From: Emiliania huxleyi CCMP1516
Taxonomy: Eukaryota; Haptophyta; Isochrysidales; Noelaerhabdaceae
Direction of reading: 5' to 3'
DNA: 64,000 bases
Assembly (NCBI RefSeq): GCF_000372725.1
Contig: NW_005202176.1
Span: 309,613 to 373,612, forward strand
The notes under the pieces were generated by a model that did not search any database, was not told the origin of the DNA, and saw only the letters and a program-made list of their open reading frames with translations. Shown here piece by piece: positions 26,561-37,632 of the stretch. The position numbers were made by a program, and so were the translations under genes. Within the stretch, counting starts at the first letter, position 1, and every line of letters starts with the position of its first letter.

Positions 26561-28891
26561 CTAGCCCGAAGCAGCCTGGGCGTCGCCCTCGCTGAGCGCC
26601 GCCTCCAGGTCGCCGATGATGGTGCGCGCCGCCGCGGGGATGCGCGTGCCCGGCCCGAAGACGCTCTTCACTCCCGCCTCGTGCAGCAGGCCGTAGTCCT
26701 GCTGCGGGATGACGCCGCCGGCCACCACCATCGCCTCGCAGCCCTGCGCCGACAGCTCCTTGATGAGCGCCGGCAGGAGCGTGCGGTGGCCCGCCGCCTG
26801 CGACGAGACGCCGACCACGTGCACGTCTGCGTCGACCGCCTGCAGCGCAACCTCGGCGGGCGTCGCAAAGAGCGGGCCGACGTCGACGTCGAAGCCCAGG
26901 TCGGCAAAGGCGGAGGCGATGACGTTGGCGCCGCGGTCGTGCCCGTCCTGCCCCATCTTTGCCACCAGGATGCGTGGGCGACGCCCGTGCCGCGCCGCAA
27001 ACTCCTCCGCCATCGCCACGGTCGCCTCGATCTCGCCGCCGTCGCTGCGGAAGTCGCCGAGATAGGCGCCCGAGCCGACGGTGTGCGAGGGCGTGTACCG
27101 CCCCCACTGCCGCTCGAGCGCGTCCGAGATCTCGCCCACCGTCGCGCGCGCCCGCGCCGCGTCGATTGCCAGCGCGAGGAGGTTGCCGTCGTACGTCGCG
27201 GCGGCGGCGGAGAGCGCCGCGAGCGCCTTTTGCAGCGTGGCCTCGTCGCGCTCGGCGCGCAGCCGCTTCAGCTTCGCCTCCTGCGCCGCGCGCACGTCGA
27301 GGTTGTCGATGACGCGCGGCTCGACGACGGGCTGCTCGCGGCCGGCCGCCGGCGCGTACTTGTTGATGCCGACGATGACGTCGTCGCCAGAGTCGATGCG
27401 CGCCTGCTTGCGGGTGGCGCAAACCTCGATCCGCTGCTTTGGCATGCCGGAGGCGACCGCCTTGGCCATGCCGCCGAGCGCCTCCACCTCCTCGATGATG
27501 GCGCGCGCCTCCTCGACGAGCCTGTCGGTGAGCGCCTTTGGCCCGCGGGCGGCGGGGTCAGGGGGTGGGGCGGGGGGTTGGGGCTGGGGCGGGGGTTGGG
27601 GCAGGGGCGGGGGTTGGGACCGGGGCGGGTTGGGGCAGGGGCGAGGGCAGCCGGCGGAGCGTGTGACGCGGGTCGAGTCGGAGGAGGAGGCGTGGGGAGG
27701 GCCGTGTCGCCTCCATCATGTAGGAAGTGTCTAGGAAGTGTCTAGGAAGTGTCTCCTCCATCATGTAGGAAGTGTCTAGGAAGTGTCTAGGAAGTGTCTC
27801 CTCCATCATGTAGGAAGTGTCTAGGAAGTGTCTAGGAAGTGTCTCCTCCATCATGTAGGAAGTGTCTAGGAAGTGTCTAGGAAGTGTCGCCTCCATCATG
27901 TAGGAAGTGTCTAGGAAGTGTCTCCTCCATCATGTAGGAAGTGTCTAGGAAGTGTCTAGGAAGTGTCTCCTCCATCATGTAGGAAGTGTCTAGGAAGTGT
28001 CTAGGAAGTGTCTCCTCCATCATGTAGGAAGTGTCTAGGAAGTGTCTAGGAAGTGTCGCCTCCATCATGTAGGAAGTGTCTAGGAAGTGTCTAGGAAGTG
28101 TCTCCTCCATCATGTAGGAAGTGTCTAGGAAGTGTCTCCTCCATCATGTAGGAAGTGTCTAGGAAGTGTCTAGGAAGTGTCTCCTCCATCATGTAGGAGC
28201 CGCCCCAAGGGTCGACCACGTGGGGAATGCCCGTCTCCTCGGCGAGGATGAGCTGCGTGTTGCGCGCGAGCGAGGCGGAGAAGTCGGTCGGCAGTCCGAT
28301 GGCCTAATTAATTCGTTCATTCGTTAATTAGTTAGAAGTCCGTCGGCAGTCCGATGGCCTGCGGCGGAGAAGTCGGCGAGGGGTGGGGAGGAGGCGGCGA
28401 GAGGGTGGGGGGGCGGCGGCGAGAGGCGGGGGTGGCGGCGATCGCGGTGAGAGGCATCGCTCCGCATGGGGATGGCGCTGTGCGTGCGGGTCGCGGGTGT
28501 GCGGGTGTGCGGGTGTGCGGGTGTGCGGGTGTGCGGGTGTGCGGTGTGCGGTGGCCTCGTCAAACGAGTTTGTGTGCAGCGACTGCGTGCCGCCCATCAC
28601 CGCGGCCATCGCCTCGACCGTGGTGCGGATCACGTTGTTGTACGGCTCCTGCGCAGTGAGCGACCAGCCGCTCGTCTGGCAGTGCGTGCGCAGCAGGAGT
28701 GACTTCTCCTTCTTGGGGTCGAAGTGCTGCTTCATCAGCTCCGCCCACAGCCGCCGCGCCGCCCGCAGCTTGGCAACCTCCATGTAAAAGTTCATCGAGA
28801 TGCCCCAGAAAAAGGAGATGCGCGGCGCGATGTCGTCGACGCCGACGACGCCCGTCGCCTCGGCCGCACGCACGTACTCGAGCCCGTCCGC
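26561..28891 (-). CDS. Methylmalonyl-CoA mutase, C-terminal portion (5' truncated)
   Basis: Three exons on the minus strand: 28891-28556 ([20 protein letters not shown] ... SLHTNSFDE), 28303-28184 ([20 protein letters not shown] ... [10 protein letters not shown]) and 27535-26561 ([20 protein letters not shown] to stop). The last carries the adenosylcobalamin domain with the D-x-H-x-x-G motif ([12 protein letters not shown]) that supplies the lower axial His. The enzyme converts methylmalonyl-CoA to succinyl-CoA in mitochondria and needs vitamin B12. All borders are phase 0 and the upstream intron has a GC donor. The N-terminal third, including most of the substrate barrel, is absent: the sequence before 28891 runs into a copy of a DNA-glycosylase gene at 28923. 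Either rearranged and dead, or misassembled. Confidence 0.85.
27714..28196 (-). repeat. 45-bp minisatellite that copies an exon end of methylmalonyl-CoA mutase
   Basis: The word CATCATGTAG occurs 12 times (27714, 27759, 27804, 27849, 27894, 27928, 27973, 28018, 28063, 28108, 28142, 28187): ten 45-bp steps or 34-bp steps (two). The copy at 28187 is the real exon end (TACATGATGGAG = Y-M-M-E). Each unit carries that exon end plus CACTTCCTAGA spacers. Three units end GGAG|GC (donors at about 27710, 27890, 28059), the others GGAG|GA. Confidence 0.92.
28280..28360 (-). repeat. 26-bp exon-start duplication around a 29-bp AT-rich insert (MCM gene)
   Basis: GAAGTCSGTCGGCAGTCCGA and six more bases occur at 28280-28305 and 28335-28360 with one difference. 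Between them is an AT-rich insert which, read with the gene, contains AACGAATGAACGAATT and ends AATTAG directly before the exon codons GCC ATC GGA. It thus supplies a second 3' splice site. Confidence 0.9.
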
Positions 28892-28922
28892 CTGCGCACC
28901 GGGCCGGCGGCGTGAGAGTGCT

Positions 28923-29183
28923 GCGGCTGGGGCGGGGCGCTGGTGGAGCACGCAAGCAGCGGGGCGCGCGCGACGCGGCTGCCCGACAGCGATGCCGCTG
29001 AGGCCGAGTCTTGCGTGGCCTCAGAGGCGAACATAGAGCTCGCAAAGTCCATCGTGGCGCGGATGGACGCGTCAGGTTAGCGGTAGCAAGGGGTGACACC
29101 ACCTCCGAGCGTCGCACTTTTGGGCACTCATACGTGCTACTGTATTCAATGGGTTGCGAGAAAGTTGTTCACAAAGCGGCGCG
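28923..29183 (+). pseudogene. Duplicated 3' end of the endonuclease III-like gene
   Basis: This 261-bp segment matches 44053-44312 base for base apart from one T in a T-run. It contains the last ~50 codons and stop of the glycosylase gene ([20 protein letters not shown] ... MDASG-stop) plus about 100 bp of 3' flank. It sits in opposite orientation to the mutase gene and marks the point where that gene is cut. Confidence 0.93.
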
Positions 29184-29683
29184 ACTGCCCGACTGGTTCG
29201 CGACTTTTTATCACCGTTCACCGATCTTCAAGTGAGCCTCCCCAGGGGACCATCGGTCTTCCTCTTCGGTGCCTGCAGAGCGAGGCACCGATTCGCGATT
29301 GGAAAAGCACAGTGCGCTGTGTGCCCCAACCCCCAACACAATCGGGTGTTCCTGCGCGGCCCCTTTCCATTCCTAAGGGGGGGCTAGGGCCTAGGCCACG
29401 AGAACGCGGCGCGGACTAAACTTCGCGATTTTTTAATTTTATTTTCCAGATCACTGGCTCCTAGCAACTTCTTCGCGACAAGACCGACGGGTCGAGAACA
29501 ACTTCTCGTCAAGGAAGGCGCTCGTCAAGGCGCTCAAGAGCGCGATTGGCAAGTAAAGGCGTGTGGGTGGGACAAAGGCACGCGGACCTGCGGGGTAGAT
29601 AGAACCCAGATGACCAAAAATGGTAAGTTTGCGTGAACAGACTCTCTGCCTTCTCGACTCACGTCGACTGTCTGAGAGAGAGA

Positions 29684-29718
29684 GATTTTTAGCCATACCA
29701 AACAACTCTAACACTCAC
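29684..29718 (-). repeat. Terminal-like dispersed motif, copy 1
   Basis: GAGATTTTTAGCMATACCAA followed by ACAACTCTAACACT occurs here, at 31635-31660 (first 27 bp) and at 53402-53436. Two copies bracket the reverse-transcriptase relic in the same orientation. On the minus strand each reads LELFGIAKNL. The interval 29184-29683 is otherwise featureless. Confidence 0.8.
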
Positions 29719-29744
29719 ACGTAATTTGGGGCCTGGAGCCCTGT

Positions 29745-31633
29745 TCACGCGCGCGCGAGACGTGCAGACAGGGTTGCCAGGTGAGAGCGAATGGCGCGGT
29801 TCACGCCTCGCACAACAGAGAGAGAGATGCGCTCTGCATGGTGGGACATAAAAGAGAGCGAGTACTTGGGCGAGTAGGCCGTGCGGTCAACGCTGCCGCG
29901 CGCGACTTTGCGCGCGAGGCGGCGCAGCTTGAGAACGGCGGTGGGCGAGAAGCCGCCGCCGAACGTCTCGTGGAGCAGCAGGTTGAAGTTGTTGCGCTTG
30001 ACAAAGATCGCGTCGTGGTAGAAACCGCGATGCGCCTTGACGTAGCCGTGGCCGGTCTTGTGGGAGAAGGGTTGGCTGGGCTGCCCGCGCGCCTTGCAGC
30101 CCATGTTCAGGCGGCGGGCCTTCTCCTCGGTGTTGCCGAAGGCGTAGGAGTGGCCAACGGAGGCGGGCGTGCCGCCACTCGAGGCGTTGCCAACGCCCGG
30201 CGAGGAGGTCTTGAGGAGGGGCGTCCAGAGCTTGACTTCATTCACCTCATCGCATCCTCCCGGGCCAGCGTGGGGTTCTGCGAGGTCGACCTTGTACCCC
30301 TCATTGTACTGCCGGGTGAGCTCTGGTTTCTCCTTGTCACCGTGCACGACCGGCGCGTTGGCCGGGGCGCGCATCGCGTCCGCCCAGGCGGCGAGGACGC
30401 CGTCGTGGGGCCGCCGGTGGTGGGCCTTGTTGTAAAGGTAGTCGCCGAAGAAATCGACTGGCATGCCCCGCTCGAGCGCGACCCGTAGGGTGGGAAGCGC
30501 CGCGGAGAGCCAAAGGCCGAGCTTCCGCTGGAGCTCGTCCTGGAGGATGTCGGAGGAGAGGGCGGTGGCGTACGTACCGTCGACACGGACATCGAAGGCC
30601 TTGCCGGCGAAAGGCGTTGAGGCGGAGACGAGGCGCGCGGCTTCGCGGTTGTTGACGGCGCTGTCTCCGAGGGACGGGTTGTTCTTGACGTGCACATCCC
30701 GCGCCTTGACGAGCTCCTGGTGCGCGAACCAGTCCTTGTGATTCTTGATGGCAGCGAGCGCCCGCGGCCGCGGGTACGTGGATTTGCAAGTGCCATTGAG
30801 AATCGCGTCGGTAGCTGGAAGGGACTCGGGCTCGGGGAGCGGGACGCTCTTGGGGTAGAACTCAGTCAGGTAGCCGCCGCAGACGGTGTAGTACTTGTTT
30901 TTGTCGCGGGCGGTGCGCTTCTCGCACACCTCCTTCCAGTCCGAGAGGGCGGACTCGTAGGTGGCGATAGCTGCGGCGATGGCGGGGTACTTGGACGCAC
31001 CTGCCTCGTCGAGGGCGAAGTCGGGGTTGTGGGCGACGAGGGTGCGCCAGTTCTTGAGGAGCGACATGGAGAAGTCGCTGTCGGCTCGCGAGAAGGCGGT
31101 GTCGATGTTGCACCCGCCCATCTCGGTCGGCAGCTGTGCCTGGAGCCACGCGAGGTCGCGGAGCGCCTGGGGCGAGGCGTCGGCGCGAGCAATGCTCTCA
31201 AAGGACTTGCGGATGCGGTTGTGCGCAAACTCGAGAGCCTCGCACGCGACATTGGGCGGCGTGATGCCGGCAATGTACTTGGTCTTTGCGCAGGCAATCC
31301 GTTGGACGAGGTTGAGGCGGAGCTGCGAGGTGTTCGTGACGCAGTCAGTGTCGACGATCGTGTCGATGGCGTCGAGCGGCGCAAGCTTCTTCCTGAGGTG
31401 CGCGGTGAGCTCCTTTTTGCAGGCCTCAGGGTCGCCAAAGAAGGTGCCGACGGCCTTGAAGCAGTCCACTCGCCCCGTGGGTTTGCCCTCCTTGTCGCGG
31501 TGCGCCGGCGAGCCCCGGAGCCAGCCCGGCGCGCACGAGAGGTCGCCCTCGGGCGAGTAGATGAGCGACTTACTGACGCCGTCGAAGACGCTCGCTCCCT
31601 TCTTCTGCGCCTCGAGGAGGCCCTTTGGTCCGG
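29745..31633 (-). pseudogene. Reverse-transcriptase C-terminal region of a retroelement, 5' truncated
   Basis: The minus frame ends at 29745 and is open past 31469 upstream to about 31630 (AQKKGASVFDGVSKSLIYSP, then FKAVGTFFGDPEACKKELTA). Downstream it has LVQRIACAKTKYIAGITPP, then AWLQAQLPTEMGGCNI. This is the post-catalytic part of RT-type polyproteins, where a thumb region is followed by Q-LP-GG-G and the R-Y-PP block. The C-terminal ~350 residues include H/C-containing segments (HGDKEKPELTRQY, CKARGQPSQPFSHKTGHGY) without an identified domain. The catalytic YxDD palm is missing, cut at the motif at 31635. Element class is uncertain (non-LTR or DIRS-like). Confidence 0.6.
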
Positions 31634-31670
31634 AAGATTTTTAGCAATACCAAACAACTGTCTGTGGACT

Positions 31671-32358
31671 GTGCTTGTTGCGTCTTGGGTCCCGGTTGTG
31701 TTTTTCTGTGAACAGACAGCCCTGGACCCCGTGTTGCGTGACTGTCTCTCTGTCTGCGATTTCGGGCCCGGGGTTGTGCGTTTATTTATGTGAACAGACA
31801 GCGTGAACAGTGGTCGCCATGGTGCCACGGCTGACAGCATCGGTGAAGAAGCGTCTGGACGCCTTCTTGACCGCGGCCGCTGCACGGCTCGGCGCACAAG
31901 CCTGCGCGCTCTCATCTTTGACAAATATGCCGAATCATTTGACGACGACGTCAGCGATCGGACTAAAGTTGCTGGTTTGTTTCTCTTACTAAGGGTAAAA
32001 GGTTGCTCCCGCCTCAGTGGGAGCAGGCGCACATCGCTTGCAGGGAGGGGGGCGCGGTTCCTTTAGTCCGATCGCTGACGTCGTCGTCAAATGATTCGGC
32101 ATATTTGTCAAAGATGAGAGCGCGCAGGCTTGTGCGCCGAGCCGTGCAGCGGCCGCGGTCAAGAAGGCGTCCAGACGCTTCTTCACCGATGCTGTCAGCC
32201 GTGGCACCTTGGCGACCACTGTTCACGCTGTCTGTTCACATAAATAAACGCACAACCCCGGGCCCGAAATCGCAGACAGAGAGACAGTCACGCAACACGG
32301 GGTCCAGGGCTGTCTGTTCACAGAAAAACACAACCGGGACCCAAGACGCAACAAGCAA
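31671..32358. repeat. Long near-perfect palindrome, ~296-bp arms, 94-bp spacer
   Basis: 31671-31967 is repeated as reverse complement at 32062-32358 with at least one mismatch (CCATGG versus CCAAGG context). The spacer contains its own hairpin (GCTCCC...GGGAGC). The right arm ends 9 bp before an assembly gap; beyond the gap, 32506-32545 again matches the reverse complement of the spacer (GAAGCGATGTGCGCCTGCTC). The arms contain no family-like frame. Confidence 0.93.
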
Positions 32359-32366
32359 GCACAGAC

Positions 32367-32466
32367 NNNNNNNNNNNNNNNNNNNNNNNNNNNNNNNNNN
32401 NNNNNNNNNNNNNNNNNNNNNNNNNNNNNNNNNNNNNNNNNNNNNNNNNNNNNNNNNNNNNNNNNN
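32367..32466. other. Assembly gap (100 N)
   Basis: A run of exactly 100 N, the conventional size for a gap of unknown length, directly after the palindrome. Confidence 0.99.
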
Positions 32467-32707
32467 CGGACCCCCCCCCCCCCCAGCATGTGGTGTGCAG
32501 AGAAGCGCGCCCCCCTCCCTGGAAGCGATGTGCGCCTGCTCTGGGGATTTTGGCCGATCTCAGAGCTCAGTGATCGTCTAGAAATCCTAAATGGCCCGCA
32601 ATCCGTATCTTTTGTGCCTAACTTGTAGAGCACCTTGAAAAACTAGTATGTCTTGGATGGGGCGGGGATCGTGGTGAGCAATTCCCAGATTCTCCAGATT
32701 CCCCTCG

Positions 32708-32918
32708 ATTAAAACTCCTGGGCTCTCAATGCCTAGCCCGCCGTTCTGTCAGCCGCGGCCCGCATGTCCAGACAGTGCGGGCCTCGACGCCACACTAGGT
32801 CCATTGGGTTGAACCCTGGCTTGTCTCGAAGGTGAGGTATAGAGGGTCACATGGGGAATGCGAACTCGTCATGATGCGCGGCGACGGCGGCGTCGATATC
32901 TATCGACGCCGCCGCCCC
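32708..32918 (+). repeat. Repeat A, copy 1 (211 bp, ends in a hairpin)
   Basis: Starts ATTAAAACTCCTGGGCTC and ends with the palindrome GGCGGCGTCGATA-TC-TATCGACGCCGCC. An apparently identical copy is at 37422-37632 in the same orientation. No gene is seen from 32467 to 33196. Confidence 0.92.
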
Positions 32919-33196
32919 GCGCTCCAAAACGGTCGCGTACGCATATGCGCACAACTAGGTACGTGCCAACCCGCATGGGCCAGACACCGTCAAAGGTCCC
33001 TCTCCACTCCTCCTTGCACCACTGAAGCATATGCAGCTGATGTGAGCAAGGTCGCCTAAGCGGCCCCCCTCGCTGTGGGTTGCCGTAGTTGGACCAATGC
33101 CACGCGTTGTGGCGAAGATGGCCTTATGCAGAGCCTGGCCGGGCCGTCTTCGGGCCCGGCCGCCCTAACAGTACGACGCATACGCGCCGCGACCGC

Positions 33197-36100
33197 TTCA
33201 AGTGTCGCCGCCGCCGCAAGGCGGACGGCGCCCGCCGCCCAGCCAACAGTGGCTAGGGCGGGGGAAGGGTGGATTCGAGCCGCCCGCACGCTCGTGCGGT
33301 AGGGAGGCTCGTGTAAAGCACGCCGTGCGCAAGCACAGGTGCGCGTTTGAAGCATTCGAGTCGCAGCAGCGAAGGCTGCTGTTTACTGGTTTGTGGCACG
33401 CCACGCGTCTCGCGCGGTGAGTGCTGAGATACGCCCCGAGCACGATCGCCGGGGCGGCTGCATGACTAGAACGACCCGTGCCGTGGCACAGGTCGAGTAG
33501 AGAGGGCCGCACACGCGTCCTTGCGGGCGGCCCGTTGTGAAGGGTCGAGCGCGCCGAAGCGAGGTGTGCTCGTGTTGCAAGTGTCGCCGCCGCAACAAGG
33601 CGGACGGCGCCCGCCGCCCAGCCAACAGTGGCTAGGGCGGGGGAAGGGTGGATTCGAGCCGCCCGCACGCTCGTGCGGTCGGGGGCTCGTGTAGGGCACG
33701 CCGTGCGCAAGCACAGGTGCGCGTTTGCAGCATTCGAGTCGCAGCAGCGGAGGCTGCTGCTTACTGATTTGTGGCACGCCACGCGTCTCGCGCGGTGAGT
33801 GCTGAGATACGCACCGAGCACGATCGCCGGGGCGGCTGCATGACTAGAACGACCCGTGCCGTGGCACAGGTCGAGTAGAGAGGGCCGCACACGCGTCCTT
33901 GCGGGCGGCCCGTTGTGAAAAATCGAGCGCGCCGAAGCGAGGTGTGCTCGTGTTGCAAGTGTCGCCGCCGCAACAAGGCGGACGGCGCCCGCCGCCCAGC
34001 CAACAGTGGCTAGGGCGGGGGAAGGGTGGATTCGAGCCGCCCGCACGCTCGTGCGGTAGGGAGGCTCGTGTAGAGCACGCCGTGCGCAAGCACAGGTGCG
34101 CGTTTGAAGCATTCGAGTCGCAGTAGCGAAGGCTGCTGTTTACTGGTTTGTGTGGCACTCCACGCGTCTCGCGCGGTGAGTGCTGAGATACGCCCCGAGC
34201 ACGATCGCCGGGGCGGCTGCATGACTAGAACGACCCGCGCCGTGGCACAGGTCGAGTAGAGAGGGCCGCACACGCGTCCTTGCGGGCGGCCCGTTGTGAA
34301 GGGTCGAGCGCGCCGAAGCGAGGTGTGCTCGTGTTGCAAGTGTCGCCGCCGCCGCAAGGCGGACGGCGCCCACCGCCCAGCCAACAGTGGCTAGGCCGGG
34401 GGAAGGGTGGATTCGAGCCGCCCGCACGCTCGTGTGGCCGGGAGGCTCGTGTAGAGCACGCCGTGCGCAAGCACAGGTGCGCGTTTGAAGCATTCGAGTC
34501 GCAGCAGCGAAGGCTGCTGTTTACTGGTTTGTGGCACGCCACGCATCTCGCGCGGTGAGTGCTGAGATACGCACCGAGCACGATCGCCGGGGCGGCTGCA
34601 TGACTAGAACGACCCGCGCCGTGGCACAGGTCGAGTAGAGAGGGCCGCACACGCGTCCTTGCGGGCGGCCCGTTGTGAAGGATCGAGCACACCGAAGCGA
34701 GGTGTGCTCGTGTTGCAAGTGTCGCCGCCGCCGCAAGGCGGACGGCGCCCGCCGCCCAGCCAACAGTGGCTAGGGCGGGGGAAGGGTGGATTCGAGCCGC
34801 CCGCACGCTCGTGCGGTAGGGAGGCTCGTGTAGAGCACGCCGTGCGCAAGCACAGGTGCGCGTTTGAAGCATTCGAGTCGCAGCAGCGAAGGCTGCTGCT
34901 TACTGGTTTGTGGCACGCCACGCGTCTCGCGCGGTGAGTGCTGAGATACGCCCCGAGCACGATCGCCGGGGCGGCTGCATGACTAGAACGACCCGTGCCG
35001 TGGCACAGGTCGAGTAGAGAGGGCCGCACACGCGTCCTTGCGGGCGGCCCGTTGTGAAGGATCGAGCACACCGAAGCGAGGTGTGCTCGTGTTGCAAGTG
35101 TCGCCGCCGCCGCAAGGCGGACGGCGCCCGCCGCCCAGCCAACAGTGGCTAGGGCGGGGGAAGGGTGGATTCGAGCCGCCCGCACGCTCGTGCGGTAGGG
35201 AGGCTTGTGTAGAGCACGCCGTGCGCAAGCACAGGTGCGCGTTTGCAGCATTCGAGTCGCAGCAGCGGAGGCTGCTGCTTACTGGTTTGTGTGGCACGCC
35301 ACGCGTCTCGCGCGGTGAGTGCTGAGATACGCCCCGAGCACGATCGCCGGGGCGGCTGCATGACTAGAACGACCCGTGCCGTGGCACAGGTCGAGTAGAG
35401 AGGGCCGCACACGCGTCCTTGCGGGCGGCCCGTTGTGAAGGGTCGAGCGCGCCGAAGCGAGGTGTGCTCGTGTTGCAAGTGTCGCCGCCGCCGCAAGGCG
35501 GACGGCGCCCACCGCCCAGCCAACAGTCGGTAGGGCGGGGAAAGGTGAATTCGAGCCGCCCGCACGCTCGTGCGGTAGGGAGGCTCGTGTAGAGCACGCC
35601 GTGCGCAAGCACAGGTGCGCGTTTGAAGCATTCGAGTCGCAGTAGCGAAGGCTGCTGCTTACTGGTTTGTGTGGCACTCCACGCGTCTCGCGCGGTGAGT
35701 GCTGAGATACGCCCCGAGCACGATCGCCGGGGCGGCTGCATGACTAGAACGACCCGTGCCGTGGCACAGGTCGAGTAGAGAGGGCCGCACACGCGTCCTT
35801 GCGGGCGGCCCGTTGAGAAGGGTCGAGCGCGCCGAAGCGAGGCGTGCTCGTGTTGCAAGTGTCGCCGCCGCCGCAAGGCGGACGGCGCCCGCCGCCCAGC
35901 CAACAGTGGCTAGGCCGGGGGAAGGGTGGATTCGAGCCGCCCGCACGCTCGTGCGGTAGGGAGGCTCGTGTAGAGCACGCCGTGCGCAAGCACAGGTGCG
36001 CGTTTGAAGCATTCGAGTCGCAGCAGCGGAGGCTGCTGTTTACTGGTTTGTGTGGCACTCCACGCGTCTCGCGCGGTGAGTGCTGAGATACGCCCCGAGC

Positions 36101-36962
36101 ACGATCGCCGGGGCGGCTGCATGACTAGAACGACCCGTGCCGTGGCACAGGTCGAGTAGAGAGGGCCGCACACGCGTCCTTGCGGGCGGCCCGTTGTGAA
36201 GGGTCGAGCGCGCCGAAGCGAGGTGTGCTCGTGTTGCAAGTGTCGCCGCCGCCGCCGGGGGAAAGGTGAATTCGAGCCGCCCGCACGCTCGTGCGGTAGG
36301 GAGGCTCGTGTAGAGCACGCCGTGCGCAAGCACAGGTGCGCGTTTGAAGCATTCGAGTCGCAGCAGCGAAGGCTGCTGCTTACTGGTTTGTGGCACGCCA
36401 CGCGTCTCGCGCGGTGAGTGCTGAGATACGCCCCCAGCACGATCGCCGGGGCGGCTGCATGGCTAGAACGACCCGTGCCGTGGCACAGGCCGAGTAGAGA
36501 GGGCCGCACACGCGTCCTTGCGGGCGGCCCGTTGTGAAGGGTCGAGCGCGCCGAAGCGAGGTGTGCTCGTGTTGCAAGTGTCGCCGTCGCCGCAAGGCGG
36601 ACGGCGCCCACCGCCCAGCCAACAGTGGCTAGGGCGGGGGAAGGGTGGATTCGAGCCGCCCGCACGCTCGTGCGGCCGGGGGGCTCGTGTAGAGCACGCC
36701 GTGCGCAAGCACAGGTGCGCGTTTGAAGCATTCGAGTCGCAGCAGCGGAGGCTGCTGCTTACTGGTTTGTGGCACGCCACGCGTCTCGCGCGGTGAGTGC
36801 TGAGATACGCCCCCAGCACGATCGCCGGGGCGGCTGCATGACTAGAACGACCCGTGCCGTGGCACAGGTCGAGTAGAGAGGGCCGCACACGCGTCCTTGC
36901 GGGCGGCCCGTTGTGAAGGATCGAGTGCGCCGAAGCGAGGCCTGCTCGTGTTGCAAGTGTCC
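33197..36962. repeat. 379-381 bp satellite, about ten copies
   Basis: The landmark GATCGCCGGGGCGGCTGCAT occurs at 33444, 33822, 34203, 34582, 34961, 35342, 35722, 36103, 36441 and 36820, i.e. a 378-381 bp period with one 338-bp unit that lost about 42 bp. Copies differ by few substitutions. The monomer is rich in short hairpins (GTGCCGTGGCAC; GCAGCAGCGGAGGCTGCTGC). Because 379 is not a multiple of three, long overlapping open frames appear in all phases (for instance MLQTRTCACARRALHEPP); these are artefacts. Confidence 0.95.
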
Positions 36963-37195
36963 CCGCCACCGCTGCACGCGGGCTGGGCTATCGCCTGCAG
37001 GATGAGGCTAAAAGAGGCATAGTTCCCCGCGTAGAGCACATAGCAAAAGGACTCCCAATCTAAGCAAAGCCAGTTGCTCCATCCGGATGACGCATCAGAA
37101 CTGAGAAATTTCCGTTGACAGAGAGCTGCTCGGTGTGACGACGTGTGGTGTCCATCCCAAATGCGCCGCTGGCGCACTGTGGGGCGGGGGGGGAG

Positions 37196-37422
37196 GTCAA
37201 AGCGAGTCGCCCAGGCTCCCTGCTGGGCGGCTCGCGTCGTGTTTGTAACGGTTCGAAGAAGCTCTTTGTTCACGGTTGCACCGTGAACAGGAGATTGGTC
37301 GAGGCTATGCACAAGCGATGCGCGTAGACTCCGTGTGGCTCTGGGCTGCAGCCTGTTAGAGAGCCGAGTCGCTTTAATAGCACGGCCGGGCACGGTCGTA
37401 CCTCGCGTGCCCTCTGTGCGAA
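37196..37422 (+). repeat. Repeat B, copy 1 (227 bp)
   Basis: Starts GTCAAAGCGAGTCGCCCAGG and ends GCCCTCTGTGCGAA; it contains a 10-bp-stem hairpin (TGTTCACGGT-TGC-ACCGTGAACA). Its last base abuts the start of repeat A copy 2. The same sequence is at 38702-38928. Between the satellite and here (36963-37195) nothing is recognised. Confidence 0.92.
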
Positions 37423-37632
37423 TTAAAACTCCTGGGCTCTCAATGCCTAGCCCGCCGTTCTGTCAGCCGCGGCCCGCATGTCCAGACAGTGCGGGCCTCG
37501 ACGCCACACTAGGTCCATTGGGTTGAACCCTGGCTTGTCTCGAAGGTGAGGTATAGAGGGTCACATGGGGAATGCGAACTCGTCATGATGCGCGGCGACG
37601 GCGGCGTCGATATCTATCGACGCCGCCGCCCC
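37422..37632 (+). repeat. Repeat A, copy 2 (211 bp)
   Basis: Identical, as far as I can read, to 32708-32918, including the terminal hairpin. The B1-A2 junction has no intervening bases. Confidence 0.92.

Noticed and set aside
31803-32226. Identical small ORFs in both palindrome arms
   Set aside because: They are the same sequence read from each arm; no homology recognised, so treated as part of the inverted repeat.
33197-36962. CRISPR array
   Set aside because: Repeats of 379 bp without short repeats and unique spacers, in a eukaryotic setting.
33198-36970. Many 60-300 codon open frames on both strands
   Set aside because: They are translations of the 379-bp satellite in shifting phases and share no protein family.
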